A stretch of DNA of 6,670 nt from Verrucomicrobia bacterium UBA740 (GTDB taxonomy: Bacteria > Verrucomicrobiota > Kiritimatiellia > RFP12 > UBA1067), in the NCBI GenBank assembly GCA_002298665.1, contig DBKW01000022.1, positions 1-6,670 on the forward strand, in the 5' to 3' direction. The translations under genes were made by a program, and so were the position numbers. How positions within the stretch are numbered: position 1 is the stretch's first letter; each line of letters opens with the position of its first letter. The notes beneath the pieces were generated by a model. It was not told the DNA's origin. It saw only the letters and a program-made list of their open reading frames with translations, and did not search any database. Of this stretch, positions 6,616-6,670 are shown one piece after another.

Positions 6616-6670
6616 TATTCTTCGCCCGGACGGTAGCCTCCCTTGCCGCCTCTACATTTTCTACACGGTT
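6616..6670. other. Upstream intergenic sequence, no gene seen
   Basis: These bases up to the window edge lie upstream of the minus-strand promoter. I find no start codon with a ribosome site leading into a plausible gene. The only structure noticed is a pair of TGTAGA copies (minus strand) near the edge. Confidence 0.4.
6651..6665 (-). repeat. Short direct repeat TGTAGA-AAA-TGTAGA upstream of the promoter
   Basis: Two identical hexamers, 9 bases start to start, lie about 40-60 bases upstream of the -10 hexamer. This is a position where an activator could bind. With six bases each, chance is a fair explanation. Confidence 0.3.

Overview
The window is a GC-rich, densely coded bacterial segment with no stretch over about 130 bases lacking a gene. 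It probably comes from a Gram-negative organism. An outer-membrane-directed MCE (Mla-type) lipid transporter with a lipoprotein partner implies two membranes. A class II superoxide reductase suggests an anaerobic or microaerophilic lifestyle. A secreted FAD-dependent oxidoreductase with a carbohydrate-binding-like front domain is typical of polysaccharide-degrading PVC-group bacteria (Kiritimatiellota, Lentisphaerota, Verrucomicrobiota). The lineage is an inference from gene content; no rRNA or other marker is present.

Left block, plus strand (1-3282). A probable gene tail (to 121) is followed closely by an exported FAD-dependent oxidoreductase (128-1981). A multi-spanning MOP-superfamily, Wzx-like flippase candidate follows (1993-3282). 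Gaps of 6 and 11 bases suggest one transcript, and the contents point to cell-envelope or glycan work.

Right block, minus strand (6562 down to 3291). Reading in the direction of transcription, the order is superoxide reductase, ABC-transport auxiliary lipoprotein, MlaE-type permease, MlaF-type ATPase and MlaD-type MCE protein. The junctions are very tight: an 11-base gap, a 25-base overlap, a 3-base gap and an 8-base overlap. A good extended -10 promoter and a strong Shine-Dalgarno sequence sit in the relatively AT-rich stretch beyond 6562, so the five genes are probably one operon. The last four make a complete inner-membrane lipid importer or exporter with an outer-membrane lipoprotein. This is the same component set as LinKLMN or the Mla/Pqi families, but without MlaB or MlaC here.

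The two blocks converge at 3282/3291 with only 8 bases between stop codons and no convincing terminator. I see no RNA genes, mobile elements or CRISPR arrays, and no clearly new system. The most distinctive points are the superoxide reductase leading the lipid-transport operon and the secreted, non-Tat flavoprotein fused to a beta-sandwich domain.
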